Shown: positions 43,068-55,497 of the stretch, one piece after another
Layout: every line of letters starts with the position of its first letter
Numbering within the stretch: position 1 is the stretch's first letter
NCBI RefSeq assembly: GCF_040183065.1
Contig: NC_091120.1
Coordinates: 186,799,627-186,863,626, forward strand
Length of the DNA: 64,000 nt
Reading direction: 5' to 3'
Origin: Periplaneta americana
Lineage: Eukaryota > Arthropoda > Insecta > Blattodea > Blattidae
Notes under the pieces: generated by a model
Seen by the model: only the letters and a program-made list of their open reading frames with translations
Told to the model about the DNA's origin: nothing
Databases searched by the model: none
Program-made: the position numbers and the translations under genes

Positions 43068-43616
43068 GGCCGTGTCTCAAAGGTCAAGTCCATACTACAC
43101 ACTAGTGACTAGCAACTAGATGACTTGTGAACTACACACTAGGGAGCTTTGGACATGTATGCTTGAAACATGGCCTTCTTCATAAACTACCGGTATTTTT
43201 CTAAAAACCATGACATTACAGTGCAGCACTAAATTAAGAAGGCAGTGTCCTAATGCAGTTTCATTACGAGTTATATGGAAAAGATAAGGGCTTAATATAT
43301 TGCAGTAATGATTAAAACATTCTACAGAAGGTACTAACAATATCAGTGTTAAAAGTTAACGTGTTATTCTAAATTATATTTACATTATTTTACTTCCAAA
43401 GCATTTTCAGATTTCATAACCCCATTTGCTGATGAGGTATCCATGTTTGTTTAGTGAACAAGTCAACAATCAAGCAAGCATTTTCGTTGACTAGCTACTA
43501 CGGACTTGATTGCTATGGACTATGTAGCTTTGGATCATGACTTCAGACGTCACATCCGGCTATTTAGTCAACAATCTAGTTCACTTCAGCTGAAAATGTA
43601 GCTTTGAGACACGGCC
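43068..43616. mobile_element. Harbinger-like MITE, 549 bp, inside Penelope-like 3' region
   Basis: Flanked by TAA (43065-43067 and 43617-43619). The ends are GGCCGTGTCTCAAAG and CTTTGAGACACGGCC. A 3-bp TAA target and GG(C/G)-type termini suit PIF/Harbinger. No transposase. Confidence 0.8.
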
Positions 43617-43664
43617 TAAATATTAACACAGTAAAGAAGTTGGAAATTTAATCAATTATTATTT

Positions 43665-43905
43665 TTTTTTTTTGTAAATTATGGTTTATTTAACGACACT
43701 CGAAACTGCAGAGGTTATATGAGCATTGCTAGTGTGCCGGAATTTTGTCCCACAGGAGTTCTATTACAGCCAGTAAATCTACTGACATGAACCTGTCGCA
43801 TTTAAACATACTTAAATGTCATCGACCTGGCCGGGATCAAACCGCAACCTCGAGCACAGAAGGCCAGCGCTATATCGACTATGCTACCCAGCCCGACCTT
43901 AATCA
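43665..43905 (-). mobile_element. tRNA-derived SINE (third family), copy 1
   Basis: The + strand starts at a T-run, then aaattatggtttatttaacg, cctggccgggatcaaacc and a degraded tRNA-like head (gctatatcgactatgctacc). It matches 47185-47385 in the opposite orientation. Confidence 0.7.
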
Positions 43906-43939
43906 TTTCATGATTTACCCTTAACCATAAATAATTTAT

Positions 43940-44880
43940 CCCATATAATTTGATTTGCAGATACAAGTGTGATTATTTCAAACAAACAATGCGATACTTT
44001 ATAAATACTTCTAATGCAGTGCTGAATCTAATGAATGAATGGTTTCGTTCAAATAAATTAGCGCTTAATGTTGATAAAACCAGTGTAGTCAAATTTAGTA
44101 GGCCAACACATAATAGAGCTCAATTTTCCCGCAATATTAGATTAAATGGAATTCATCTCAAAAAATCTATAAGCACAAACTTTCTTAATTTAGAGTTGAA
44201 TAATCAATTGAACTGGAAAACACACATAGAATATACTACTCCTAAATTGAGCTCTGTCTGTTTTGCATTAAGATTCTTATCTTCTATTGGCGATATAAAC
44301 ACACTTAAAAGTCATACTTGGCATATTTTCATTTTGTAATGAAATATGGATTAATATTCTAGACCAACTCGTCTGAAACTAAGCACATTATTGTTTTACA
44401 AAAGAAAGCTATAAGAATAATGGCTGGTGTGCATATAAGGACATAATGTAAAAATATTTTCCAAAATTTAGAAATCTTGACCTTACCTTGTGAGTAGGCT
44501 ACATTCTTTCCCTAATGATGTTTTATATTAAAAACCGAGATACATTTAGTATTAATCAAGATATTCATAATTTTAATACAAGACATAAATCAGATCTCCA
44601 TCTACCCTCTGTTAGTCTAAGATGTTAAAAAATGGAGTTCAGTATTCATATATTACCAGTACTGTCTTCAATGCACTGCCTAATACCTTAAAGCCTTGTA
44701 GGACTATGGCAAAAGACTTAGAACAGAATTAACCAAATTTCTACATACTCGTACCTCCTACACTAACTGAGAAATTGTTTATGCTTATAAATTGAATTAT
44801 TCTACTTGATACGAATTGAACAATTTTCTGTAGTTCGACTAAAATATGCTTGTAAATTGAATTTATCTTCATTGTCGAAT
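43940..44880 (+). mobile_element. CR1/jockey-like LINE fragment, + strand
   Basis: The + frame reads [20 protein letters not shown] and [17 protein letters not shown], close to the LINE at 10-14 kb. The [12 protein letters not shown] region and 3' sequence follow with stops and frameshifts. Confidence 0.8.
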
Positions 44881-44983
44881 ACCTACACTTTTTTTAGCAC
44901 TTGTATAAACACTGACAATGACGGATTATACATACTGTACCCCATATATAGAAGGATGACACTGATGACAGGTGAACATTAAG

Positions 44984-45830
44984 ATAGATAGATAGATTTA
45001 TTCGTTCCATAATATTCTTACATTTGCTTCACAGCATAGAATAAAGAACATGTCCAATTTTATGTTTAACAATAAAATGCAATACATATAAAATGCAAAT
45101 ATGAAATATGTACAGAATTAATACCTTGATAACAATAATATTTTATACAATGTAATATGTTTACCATTTAATAGTATTATAATATTTACACAGTGCTGTG
45201 AAATGTCAAGAATTCATCTACAGAATAGAAAGTGTGAGATATTAAGTCATTTTTTAGTTTTACCTTAAATAATGCAGGGTTTTGGCTATGATTCTTAATG
45301 TCTTCAGGAAGACTATTGAACAATTTTATCGCCATGTAACGTACTCCCCTTTGAAAGCATGATAAATTTGATGATGGCGTATGAAAATCATTCCTTCTGC
45401 GGGTATTTATACTATGTATGGCTGAGTTAGTTGGAAAATTTTCTTTATTACATAAGAGGAAATTTATTGTAGAGTATATGTATTGATTTGTTAAGGTTAG
45501 AATCTCTAATTTTTTTTTTAAATAATCTACATGATTCTCTAGCCTTTGCTCTAACTGTTATTCTAATGGCTCTTTTTTGTAATAAGAATATATTTTTACT
45601 ATCTACAGAATTTCCCCAAAATATTATTCCGTAGGACATAATGGAATGAAAATAGGCAAAATATATTGTCTTTAAGATACTGCTGTTTAGAAATTGTTGT
45701 AATGACCTAATTGCGAAGCATGCTGAGCTAAGTTTGGGGGTTATTTCTTTGATATGATTTTTCCAATTTATTGTATTATTAATATGCAAACCAAGAAATT
45801 TGGTTGTTGATGTTTCTAGTATAAATATCT
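44984..45830 (-). mobile_element. CR1/jockey-like LINE fragment with (GATA)n tail
   Basis: The minus-strand frame reads [39 protein letters not shown] and LLQKRAIRITVRAKARESC. The 3' end at the left carries agatagatagat. Confidence 0.8.
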
Positions 45831-45879
45831 AAATATCGTAACTATCGTAAATATCGTAACTAATATACTTAATCCTAAT

Positions 45880-46565
45880 TTAATGATTGACTTATAATAT
45901 TTTGTCAAACCTCCTTTTGCCTCAAACACAGCCTGTACCATGCAAGGCATGCTGTCTATGTGTTGCAAGCTCATATCTTCCAAGCACTGGTTGTGATGCC
46001 AGTGGTACATTACTGGTACCTTTTAATGAAATTTATATTATTAGTGGCATGGTCTTTTGTCACTTCTTTCTTCCGAAGCTTCCTAATATTCTCTGTGGGA
46101 ATGAGGTTAGGAAAGTTGTCCAACCAAGCCAATATAGGTATACTAAGGTTATTCAAGAAGCTTTCGACAAACTTACCACCTTGCATAAAAAGTGGCTCTT
46201 CATTTTTGTTGAACCAATGTGGAATCAGGAAAATCTGCAGAACTTTGATGTACCGGTATCGATCTTGCCTCATTATGTCACTAATAACATAAACACTTCC
46301 CAAACCCTTACCACAAATCACAGACCAAATCATTACTGAATTTGGATGCTTGCCATTCTTCATCACACAATCTTTATTGTTTCTTTCTCAAGGCTTTTTT
46401 CTAAGAAATTGTATCTTGTTCACTTAAATTTGGAGAGCACTTTTATCACTGAAATGTACCCAAGAAAAGGATTACTGAATACAAGTTTTAAAACTAGGAA
46501 ATTATTTTTTAAATTCAAGGAGAATTTGAGAAACTTACTGATCTCCAGTCCTCCATGGGGAAATG
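45880..46565 (-). pseudogene. Tc1-like transposase pseudogene
   Basis: Minus-strand frame 46366-46010 reads HPNSVMIWSVICGKGLGSVY, RYIKVLQIFLIPHWF, LFMQGGKFVESFLNNLSIPI and LDNFPNLIPTENI. These match Tc1 transposase, where the family has M-Q-D-G-A and N-S-P-D-L-N-P-I-E-N. The second catalytic Asp is Gly and the DLNPIE box is altered. After a frame break, SLQHIDSMPCMVQAVFEAKG continues the C-terminus. It is dead. The right end abuts the hAT element at 46574. Confidence 0.8.
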
Positions 46566-46679
46566 CTTGTAGTCAGTGGCGGCTCGTGGGTATTGAATTA
46601 AGGGGGGCTGCATACAAAATTAAACCAAGCAACTTACCTTATTTAAAGATTAGTTCCATGCGCCTTGTTTTGTAGGTTG

Positions 46680-47170
46680 CAAACTTTTGAATCATCAACT
46701 TATTAAAATCCGATATGTCGTTTAACATAGTCTTTACAATGGAAAACATAGCTAATGCGGTCAGTCTCTCTCCTCTCATCGTATTTCTGAGATAGGATTT
46801 TACTCTCTTATTGCACGAAAAAAAAGTTCTGGTTCGGAAGTTGTCATTGGTATGGTGATAGCTATGCGTAGTAGTTTCACAACTTCCGAAAATGAGGCCT
46901 GCAAGTTCTCAGATAGAAAAAACTGCAAGAGCTTGACTGCGCCACTGATATTTCTGATACAACATAGTGAGTTCCGTTTTTAGTTTGTCTTTATCGAGCA
47001 TTGGGAAAAGCTTCACACACATTTAGGTCATTTTCAGGAAATGAGCTTTTGTAGCATTCAAATTTTTCTTGACACAGAAGAGAAGATAATATCAGATAAT
47101 CTATGAACTGGAATCGGGTGTTAGCTTGTGTGATAATTGTTCCGCATTGTTTGTATGGCATTAACAAAGC
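46680..47170 (-). pseudogene. hAT transposase C-terminal remnant in the 1728-bp element
   Basis: On the minus strand, with breaks, I read a D-K-L-K-T-E-L-T-M-L-Y-Q block, then TTTHSYHHTNDNFRTRTFFF and S-K-I-L-S-Q-K-Y-D-E-R-R. This follows the T-T-P-M-T-T-S-E-x-E-R-C-F-S...F-L-R-N-T-M pattern of ZMYM-type hAT transposases. Strongly decayed. Confidence 0.55.
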
Positions 47171-47184
47171 TTGATATGCAGAGT

Positions 47185-47385
47185 CGACCTCGGTAGTATA
47201 GTCGGTTGCGGGTTATATCCCGGCCCAGGTCGATGGCATTTAAGTGTGTTTAAATGAAACAGGCTCATGTCAGTAGATTTACTGGCATTTAAAAGAATCC
47301 TGCGGGACGAAATTCCAGCACACCGGCGACGCTGATATAACCTCTGAAGTTGCGAGTGTAGTTAAATAAACCATAATTTAATTTT
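47185..47385 (+). mobile_element. tRNA-derived SINE (third family), copy 2
   Basis: The + strand starts gtcgacctcggtagtatagt (tRNA-like A box), then gggttatatcccggcc (B box), cattt-aagtgtgtttaaatg in the body, and ends gttaaataaaccataattta. Nested inside the hAT element. Confidence 0.75.
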
Positions 47386-48309
47386 TTTATATGCAGATTT
47401 GAACCTTAGAAATATCTAACTGGTGATGTTGTAGCTGGTTATATAATATATCTACATGATACACCAATAAATGAAAAAAAAAACTGAGCTAGAGATTGAA
47501 TTCAGGATCTTCAAGAGTACGCACCAGAGTGCTTACCTCATTTATTGTGATGTTAGATGCTTCAGATTCCATTATGGTTTGAAAACATTCTAGCAATGGC
47601 TCCTTCTTCTCATTAACAACATTTACTGTTCTTATTTAAAACTCCATCTTGTTGCCCCAGCTGATGGAATTGTCTTTCAAACACATTAATTTAATACAGA
47701 CTATGTGGAGATCGAGAGAAGAAAGCAGGGATACTGGATATATTAGCAAAAAATATGCGAGCTTTGTAGGCTATTTTGTTTAGCAGCTCTTTCCATCATG
47801 AGATTTAACTGATGGGCACTTAATTTCACATTTCTCCTGAATTGTTAAAGTACTGAACTGAATAGAGTGTAAATACTCTAGAGAATTAAACATTATCGCA
47901 CTTATTATACTCACGTTAAAGAAAATGTATTTAAAACTGCGCGCTACTGACAAACTGCTGCAAATGTTGCAGCGCCTGGAAACTCTGGATTCATGGCAAG
48001 GGGCTAACAGGGGGAGGGGTAAAACTAACGCGCAAGGCTTCCGAGACGAGACTGGCAGCTCCAGGGAAGGAAGTGGCTTCACTCTATAGTCCTTGTCTCT
48101 GGTTTCGCTCTGGCAGCACAAGGGGAGGAAGTGACTTCACTAACAATTGCGTGTATGTCAATGAGAGCGAATTGTTTTTAAAATTCGAGCCGCTAAATAG
48201 AGTCTGTATAATAAATGTATTTCACAACATAAAACGAGACAAGAACCATAAATGTCTGGGGGTGCTGCAGCTCCACAGTCCCCCTTCGAAAGCCGCCCCT
48301 GCTTGTAGT

Positions 48310-48762
48310 TCAACTTAACTAATTCAACAGTTCATAACATAAATACTCGTTAAAACATGACTTTCATACTCTATCGGCAAACCTATCATGCTATCAAAAA
48401 GGAGTGCATTATATGGCAGTAAAAATGTTTAATAGTCTTGCTATGGATATAAAAAAATCAAACTAAAAACGTAAGATTATTTAGGGCCAAATTAAAGAAG
48501 TGCCTTACTTCTCACGCCTTGTATTCTGTAGGTGAATTTTTGACATTCATCAACACTAAATGAATATTTATGTCTTATATTAAGTACTGGTATTGATAGT
48601 AACCCTTGTATTGTATTAGTAGTATTGTAAAACTCTTCTGTATATATTTCAACTAGACTGTGACTATAATTAAGACTTTGTATAGTACCAAGGTTCTTTT
48701 GACATGTTCCATATTCTAGCTGTGAAACGATGTACAAATACCAAACAAAAACAACAACAAAT
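48310..48762 (+). mobile_element. CR1/jockey-like LINE 3' end
   Basis: Matches 52905-53340 block by block, including ctatcaaaaaggagtgc and aagattatttagggc. It ends near a caacaacaa tail. Confidence 0.75.
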
Positions 48763-48985
48763 GGCTTTTAAGGAACCCAGAGGTTCATTGCCGCCCTTAC
48801 ATAAGCCCGCTATCGGTCCCTATCCTGAGCAAGATTAATCCAGTCTCTACCATCATATCCTGCCTCCCTCAAATCTATTTTTATATTATCCTCCCATCTA
48901 CGTCTTGACCCCCGCCAAAGATCTTTTTCCCTCCGACCTCTCAACTAACACTATACCGGTATATGCATTTCTGGATTCGCCCATT
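48763..48985 (-). mobile_element. RTE-like LINE fragment I
   Basis: Short 3' end: ggcttttaaggaacccagag at the left, then the antisense WEDNIK and GRP blocks. A TACCGGTA octamer (48954) interrupts aacactctatatgc, which is intact in other copies. Confidence 0.8.
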
Positions 48986-49790
48986 ATGTACGAATACCAT
49001 GGAATGTTGTAGTTGTTTTTTAATGCCAGGCGTTTGACAATAAAGTCATTTGACCTCTTGCACTCCAATATTTTTCAAAGATATTATCATGACCAGCCAC
49101 TGAAGCACAGATTTTGAGGTGTTCCGAATCCATTTCTCGGTTTGAGTTGCACAATGGGCAGTTAGGGGACTGATATATTCCAATTCTATGCAGGCATTTG
49201 GCCAAACAATCATGGCCTGTTGCCAATCTGAATGCAGCTACAGACGATTTTCGTGGTAAATCGCGAATTAACTGTGGATTTTGATGCAGAGAGTTCCATT
49301 TTTTCCCTTGGGATTGTGTTATCAAATTTTGTTTGTTGAAGTCTAAGTATGTAGATTTAATAAATCTTTTCACAGAGTAATCTGTAGATTTAGTAACAGG
49401 TCTGTAAGTAGCAGTGCTGCCCTTCTTTGCTAAAGCATCCGCATTCTCGTTTCCCAGGATTCCACAATGGGATGGTATCCATTGGAATACAATTCTTTTA
49501 TTGAGTGATATTAATTGAGAGAGCATTTTAGTTATTTCTGCTGTTTGAGATGAAGGTGTGTGTTTAGAGACTATTGATAGAATAGCTGCCTTGGAGTCTG
49601 ACAATATAACTGCATTCCTAAATTTATTGATTTTGCATAGAAGATTCCTGAGACTTTCACTTATTGCAATGATTTCACCATCAAAACTTGTTGTTCCATA
49701 GCCAAGAGATCTATAAAGTGAGAAGAGACAGCACATAACACCTGCACTGGCACCTTGTTCTCTGGAGATCAAGGAATGTAAATAAACACA
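48986..49790 (-). mobile_element. RNase H-bearing LINE 3' fragment, copy 2
   Basis: The minus-strand frame 49772-49020 is open for 250 codons: GTTSFDGEIIAISESLRNLL (RNase H Glu), NAVILSDSKAAILSIVSKH (Asp), QWIPSHCGILGNENADALAK (Asp), a zinc-knuckle-like CPLCN-x-EHLKIC, and AWH-stop. It extends further 5' than the copy at 37272. The first RNase H Asp is upstream of the truncation. Confidence 0.9.
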
Positions 49791-50435
49791 ATATAATACA
49801 CTACTATGACACTTTTCTAACTAGTAACTTAATAGAATTTGGCACAGTGATTTTTCAGTATCTTATCTAAGTAAAGAAAATGTGAGTTTTTGATTATATG
49901 ATATACAACTTATTTATTTTCTTAATTTGAATATACATCTTTTACTTTCTAAAGATATAACTTTTTTTCTAGGGTGTGAAAAAAATCTTTAAATTAGTAC
50001 TTTAACTTATACGTACTAGTAACAAACGAAGGATGATTACAATTGAGCGGAAACTTGTATGTAAATGAGCACTTGAACTTTTGTTTATAGGAAAAAAATA
50101 ATAAAAAAATTCATTTCTATCTATACAATGAGTAAAAGTTGCAATATTACAATAATTGCTCGTTCCTTAAAGAATATCAATAAAATAACTTTAATACAAG
50201 CTATAAATGTTATAATTTATTACTGTTTTTACTGAATATTTTTAATACAAACGTCAACACACTCATTACTGTGCCAAATTGTATCAAGTTACTTGTGTCA
50301 TAGACTCATAGAAGTGAATTTTTAAATGTGATATACCGTTTGATGAGACATATCTTCTTAAAAGTTTTTAGAGTTTTAGATGATTTTAATGGAGTTCTTG
50401 TGAAACTAAGCAAATTTATGTTTATTTGAGCTTAA
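49791..50435. other. No feature seen
   Basis: AT-rich spacer. Its right end is the target duplicated by the next insertion. Confidence 0.5.
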
Positions 50436-50451
50436 CTATTCATATAGTTAC

Positions 50452-51184
50452 TTACTTACTTACTGGCTTTTAAGGAACCCGGAGGTTCATTGCCGCCCTC
50501 ACATAAGCCCGCCATTGATCCCTATCTTGAGCAAGATTAATCCAGTCTTTACCATCATATCCCACCTCCCTCAAAAACATTTTAATATTATCTTCCCATC
50601 TACGTCTCGGCCTCCCCAAAGGTCTTTTTCCCGCCGGCCTCCCAACCAACACTCTATATGCATTTCTGGATTCGCCCATACGTGCTATATGCCCTGCCCA
50701 TCTCAAGCGTCTGGATTTAATGTTCCTAATTATGTCAGGTGAAGAATACAATGCATGCAGCTCTGCGTAGTGTAATTTTCTCCATTCCCCTTTAACTTCA
50801 TCCCTCTTAGCCCCAAATATTTTCCTAAGAACCTTATTCTCAAACACCCTTAATCTCTGTTCCTCTCTCAAAGTGAGAGTCCAAGCTTCACAACCATATA
50901 GAACAACCGGTAATATAACTGTTTTATAAATTCTTTCAGATTTTTTGACAGCAGACTAGATGACAAAAGCTTCTCAACCGAATAATAACAGGCATTTCCC
51001 ATATTTATTCTGCGTTTAATTTCCTCCTGAGTGTCATTTATATTTGTTACTGTTGCTCCAAGATATTTGAATTTTTCCACCTCTTCGAGGGATAAATCTC
51101 CAATTTTTATATTTCCATTTCGTACAATATTCTGGTCACGAGACACAATCATATACTTAGTCTTTTCGGGATTTACTTCCAACC
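50452..51184 (-). mobile_element. RTE-like LINE fragment J with 16-bp target duplication
   Basis: Flanked by CTATTCATATAGTTAC (50436-50451 and 51185-51200). The 3' tail is ttacttact. Minus strand: [40 protein letters not shown], a frame break, then [20 protein letters not shown] to NLRVP. Recent but 5'-truncated. Confidence 0.9.
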
Positions 51185-51474
51185 CTATTCATATAGTTAC
51201 ATAATTTAATTTTCGTAACTCCAGTACCTTTCGTGTTAGTTGTGTGTAAGATAGAAATTAACTCCTATCTTTATTTTTTTAATTTGTTCTTAGAAGAAGC
51301 ACTTCAGAAAATTAAAAGTATTAATAAAAGTTAATTTTCAGTGTATATTTGAACAAATTTAAGTTCCTAAATGCATGCAAGTTTTCCAGCATTTTAGTGC
51401 TTAAATATCCGTAATCTACTCATTAGTAATGAGAGGTTCTATAGCATAGCATACAGGTTTTAAGTGTAAATACA

Positions 51475-52170
51475 TCTTCTTCTTCTTTTACAATTGAAAT
51501 TTTCTTCCTCTGTACATTGGTCTCATCCCAGTCACCATCCTTTAATCCTCTTGCTTCTATAAAGCCAATAACACCCACTAGCTATGTTTTTTCTTAGGTC
51601 TTCCTCTTCTTTTCTTCCCAGTTGAAACCCATTGTAAACTCCTCTTTGGTAACCTGTTTGGATTCATTATTTTCACATGTCCAGGCCATTGTAATTGTTT
51701 AGTTTCCATAAATTATATAGGAGAATTTTTAAAGTTCTTCTTTTCTCTTATAATTTAATTTCTAATTTTATCTATTCAAGTATAGAGTATCATGCTGTCC
51801 TTAAAAAATCAATTTCTCTTGACTGTAATTTTGATTTTGATTTTGCATTTATTTTCCATGCTTCTGCACCATACGTTGTTAAATTTCTCACTATTGATTT
51901 ATAAGTATGGAGTTTACTTTTCTTTTTTTTTTTTTAAATATTTGTTAATTCCACAAAATTTCGTCCAGCACTGCTATTGCACATCGACCCTTAATATTAT
52001 TCTCTTTGTTATTGCAGAATCATTGTTTCCTCCTTTTATAATTTCTATTCCAAATATTGAATTTTATTACAAATGTCAATACATCCTTTGGCATCTTCTA
52101 ATAATTTGTTTTTTACCTTTCTCATCAGTCATTATTCAATAGGCTGTGTATTGACTTTTATTAACATATT
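51475..52170 (-). mobile_element. Degraded LINE C-terminal fragment
   Basis: Antisense of 51480-51700 gives a C-E-N-N-E-S-K-Q-V-T-K-E-E-F and E-E-K-K-R-K-T pattern like the tail of RTE-type LINE proteins. Limits approximate. Confidence 0.45.
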
Positions 52171-52289
52171 TATTTGTGAACATCATTTCTCATATTCCTT
52201 CGTCAACTTCCTTGTCATATATTCTATGTTTTTATAGTCTTCAGTCAGTAATAGGTAACTGAATATCTGTAAACTGTAATGTGTGTGTG

Positions 52290-53350
52290 TTATGTTGTCA
52301 TTATTGCAGATGACACAAGTATGGTATAGTATAGTAAGTATAGTAATTACAGCCAATAACTCCAACACATTCCAGTCTTCAACAGAGGAAATTCTCTTCA
52401 AAATATGTGACTGGTTCTCAGTCAATAAATTAGTATTAAATTGTGACAAAATATAATTCAATTTAAATCCTGTCCAAATTCAACCTCGCAAATTTCTAGC
52501 GCAATAATTAACAATAGATCCCTATTAGAAACAACAACAACCAAATTTATTTGCTTAAAAATCGATAATGTGTTAAATTGGAAAAGTCATATTAAAGAAA
52601 TTACCCCCAAACTAAATTCAGCATGTTTTGCTATTAGATCTATGCAAAAGATAGTAAATATCAATACCTTAAAACAATATACTTTGCATACTTTCACTCG
52701 GTAATGAGTTTTGGAATAATATTCTGGGGAAATTCCACAGATAGTAACAGTATATTCCTATTACAAAAAACAGCAATTAGAATAATAGTAGGTGCCAAAT
52801 CTAGGGAATCTTGTAGGACTATATAAAAAAAACTACAAATAATGGCCATGGCTTGTCAGTATATCTTTTCATTAATAATCTTCCTCTTATGTAATCGTGA
52901 AAACTTTGTAACTAATTCAACAGTTCATAGCATAAATACACGTCAAAAAATGACTTTCATACTCCATCGGCAAGTCTATCGTGCTATCAAAAAGGAGTGC
53001 GTTATATGGCAGGCAAAATTTTTAATAGCCTCCCTATCGATATAAAAAATGAAACTCAAAACATAAGATTATTTAGGGCTAAATTAAAGAAGTACCTAAT
53101 TTCTCACGCCTTCTATTCTGTATGTGAATTCATGACATTCAATAACGCTTCATGAAATTGGTACTAAAACTTTGTGTTGTACTAGTAGACTATATTATAA
53201 ATCTCTTCTGTAGGGTATATATTTCATCTAGACTATTACTATAAATTAAGACTTTATAATAGTACCGGTATTAAGTTTTTTGACTTGTTCCATATTCTAG
53301 CTGTGAAGCAATGTATGAATACCATGGAATGTTAATAAATACAATACAAA
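52290..53350 (+). mobile_element. CR1/jockey-like LINE fragment, + strand
   Basis: The + strand gives ADDTSMV, CDWFSVNKLVLNCDKI, then thumb and 3' coding remnants (YQKGVRYMAGKIFNSLPIDI) with many breaks. It ends in aataaatacaatacaaaaca. Confidence 0.8.
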
Positions 53351-53399
53351 ACAATACTCCCATGTTACATAAATTTTAAAAAGTATAGGGGATAAAAGA

Positions 53400-53660
53400 A
53401 AAATTTTATTGTTCTAGAATTGTTACAAAACCACCAAAACAAATGTCACTTGAAGAATTATATTAATTAAAACAAGAAGTTTGCCACAAGAAACTTGAAT
53501 GTAGGCCTAACACGAGATACCGGTAACTACTAAATAAGAAATATCAACAGGATATTCTACACCCTCCAAGGAAAACAGCAATAGTATTTTTTAGGTTGGA
53601 GATTGGCCACGACTGCTTGATGGAATGTCTACACAGAATGGGAGGCACGATGACTACTGG
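53400..53660 (+). mobile_element. RNase H LINE fragment, diverged
   Basis: The + strand reads a P-P-R-K-T-A-I-V-F-F-R-L-E-I-G-H-D-C-L block parallel to LPRKSSVAAFRLATGHDCLA of the copies at 37 and 49 kb. Confidence 0.6.
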
Positions 53661-53689
53661 TGTAAACAAGCTGCAGCCATTTGTAAACA

Positions 53690-53865
53690 AGAACAAAAAA
53701 CATCATCATCCACTGCAGGGAGTAGGCAATGTAACCTGATCCAATGTCACAGGTCACGCCATCTTGTCCTTGGTCTGACTAGGTGGTATCTTCTACGAGG
53801 TTTATATTCTTTAGCAATCTTAGGCAATCTGTCTTCCTCCATACGTTCTAAATAGAATTTCAAAT
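53690..53865 (-). mobile_element. LINE C-terminal fragment, RTE-like
   Basis: The minus strand gives ERMEEDRLPKIAKEYKPRRR and a RPRTRW block, the typical tail of RTE-type proteins. Confidence 0.6.
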
Positions 53866-54257
53866 TATTTCTTTACTCTTACATTTTTAAATTTAACATC
53901 AATACGCCATAGGAGGCTGGCCTACACTACAGCTACGATGAGATGAAATGATTAGGCCTATGGAGATTTATTGGGATGCCACAGGGGAACTGTAGCTCAC
54001 CAGAGAAAACCCCTGTGTTACCTGGACCGTGGGGTTTGCCAGTACAGTAGGAGGTACACCGGGCTCCCTGAACCACCAGGACAAAACTGAAAGGGAGTAG
54101 TAGAAAACATTTATAAATGAAACATGAGATACACCTAATTAATTCACAATGCTCCATTTAATATAGTCTTCAATACTAGTTAGAGGGTTAAATTGTAACA
54201 TTTATAGAGTAGTAAACCTTACCAAAAGTAGGGAAAGATATGTAAGAAAGTTAAATA
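53866..54257. other. No feature assigned
   Basis: Contains a relatively GC-rich stretch (about 53960-54100) whose nature I could not determine. It may be another repeat. Confidence 0.4.
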
Positions 54258-54265
54258 TATGCATT

Positions 54266-54400
54266 CAGGGTGCGAATTAAGATTTCTGATGTGGGAGGGG
54301 GATATAATCTAGATAGAGAATATCATACATAAAATTGTTATTATCCTCATTCGATACAGTTCAACGTTTGGTCGCACTGAGTTGCTTGTCTTGCATCTTC

Positions 54401-54441
<41 letters not shown>

Positions 54442-54932
54442 TATAGCCTTGAGCAGGCTTAAGAGATATGATGTGTAATTTCTAAGTTACTGATTATATT
54501 ATTGTCAGCGGTGATAATACATCAATTATATTATTTTCTTTGCTTACCGTACTTTATACTTTATAAAGTATACTCATATCAGGGGCGTATATTGCGGGCT
54601 ACCGGGGCTACCGGCGGTAGCCCAAGGAAATTACAAAAGAAAAAGTTTATAATATAACATAATGTAATAATTTTGTATTATTAGTTTTACCATAGTAATT
54701 AAAATTAAAGTAATTGTTAGATATATTTTGTGTAATAATAGGGTCAGCAGTAGCCCAAACCCTTTAACCAGTATACGCCACTGACTCATATTAAAACAAT
54801 AAAATTATATTTTGTGAGGGGGATAGAAGTTATCTCTGACAGGGATGTTAATATGAAATTATTAGAAGGGAATAACTTTCCAACAAGGGGGGGGGGAAAT
54901 CCCCCCATCCCCTCCCGTTAATTCGCACCCTG
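54266..54932. mobile_element. hAT-type MITE, 667 bp, host of a nested MITE
   Basis: Flanked by TATGCATT (54258-54265) and TATGCATC (54933-54940). The ends are CAGGGTGCGAATTA and TAATTCGCACCCTG. It contains a (TAA)n run at 54402-54441 and the nested element 54580-54783. Confidence 0.85.
54580..54783. mobile_element. hAT-type MITE, 204 bp, nested
   Basis: Flanked by ACTCATAT (54572-54579 and 54784-54791). The ends are CAGGGGCGTATA and TATACGCCACTG. Another hAT MITE family, inserted after the outer one. Confidence 0.9.
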
Positions 54933-54940
54933 TATGCATC

Positions 54941-55497
54941 ATTGAAAGGAACAGAGTTAACACAGAAACAGAGATGAACTGAATAATCTTAATTGATGTA
55001 GCATTATCTCTCATACTTGCATTATATTCATTATGCCTCATGCATTTTATTTATGTCATACATATTCAGACAATGATGAGTAATAATACTTCACAACTTT
55101 ATTGTTATAGTACGTATTAATTAATTGATATTAATTATTGTGTAGCATACCTATATATTTATGTTAAAGCGCTTAATATTTTAATAATATATAGTTTTTA
55201 CAGTATCAGTGATTTTTACTAACTGGTATTTAACTTGTTTTTCGGTTTTTAAGGGGTTAAATTGGCGATATATTTAATTAAAAAGAAATAGGTGTATTTA
55301 CTTAGGAAATCTGGCATGTTTTCACACAGATTTTGTTTTGTTTTTCATGGAATCGTATTGCAGAGCTTTGTGTGATTGCAATTGACGCTTCCTTATCTAT
55401 ATTTTTTAATACCGCTAGAGTTACAGCTTATTAAAAATGTGTCTAGTTTAATTTATATTAGAAATAACATTTATCGTGGCAGAATCTATGGATTCAA
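54941..55497. other. Upstream flank of calcineurin A gene
   Basis: AT-rich. No TATA box could be tied to the leader. Confidence 0.4.

Larger units (their letters stand above)
46574..48301. mobile_element. hAT element, 1728 bp
   Basis: Flanked by CTTGTAGT (46566-46573 and 48302-48309). Starts CAGTGGCGGCTCGTGGGT and ends cgaaagccgcccctg. It holds transposase remnants on the minus strand and a SINE at about 47185-47385. The terminal CAGTGGCGGCT matches the two hAT copies in caspase intron 4, but the interior differs. Confidence 0.9.
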
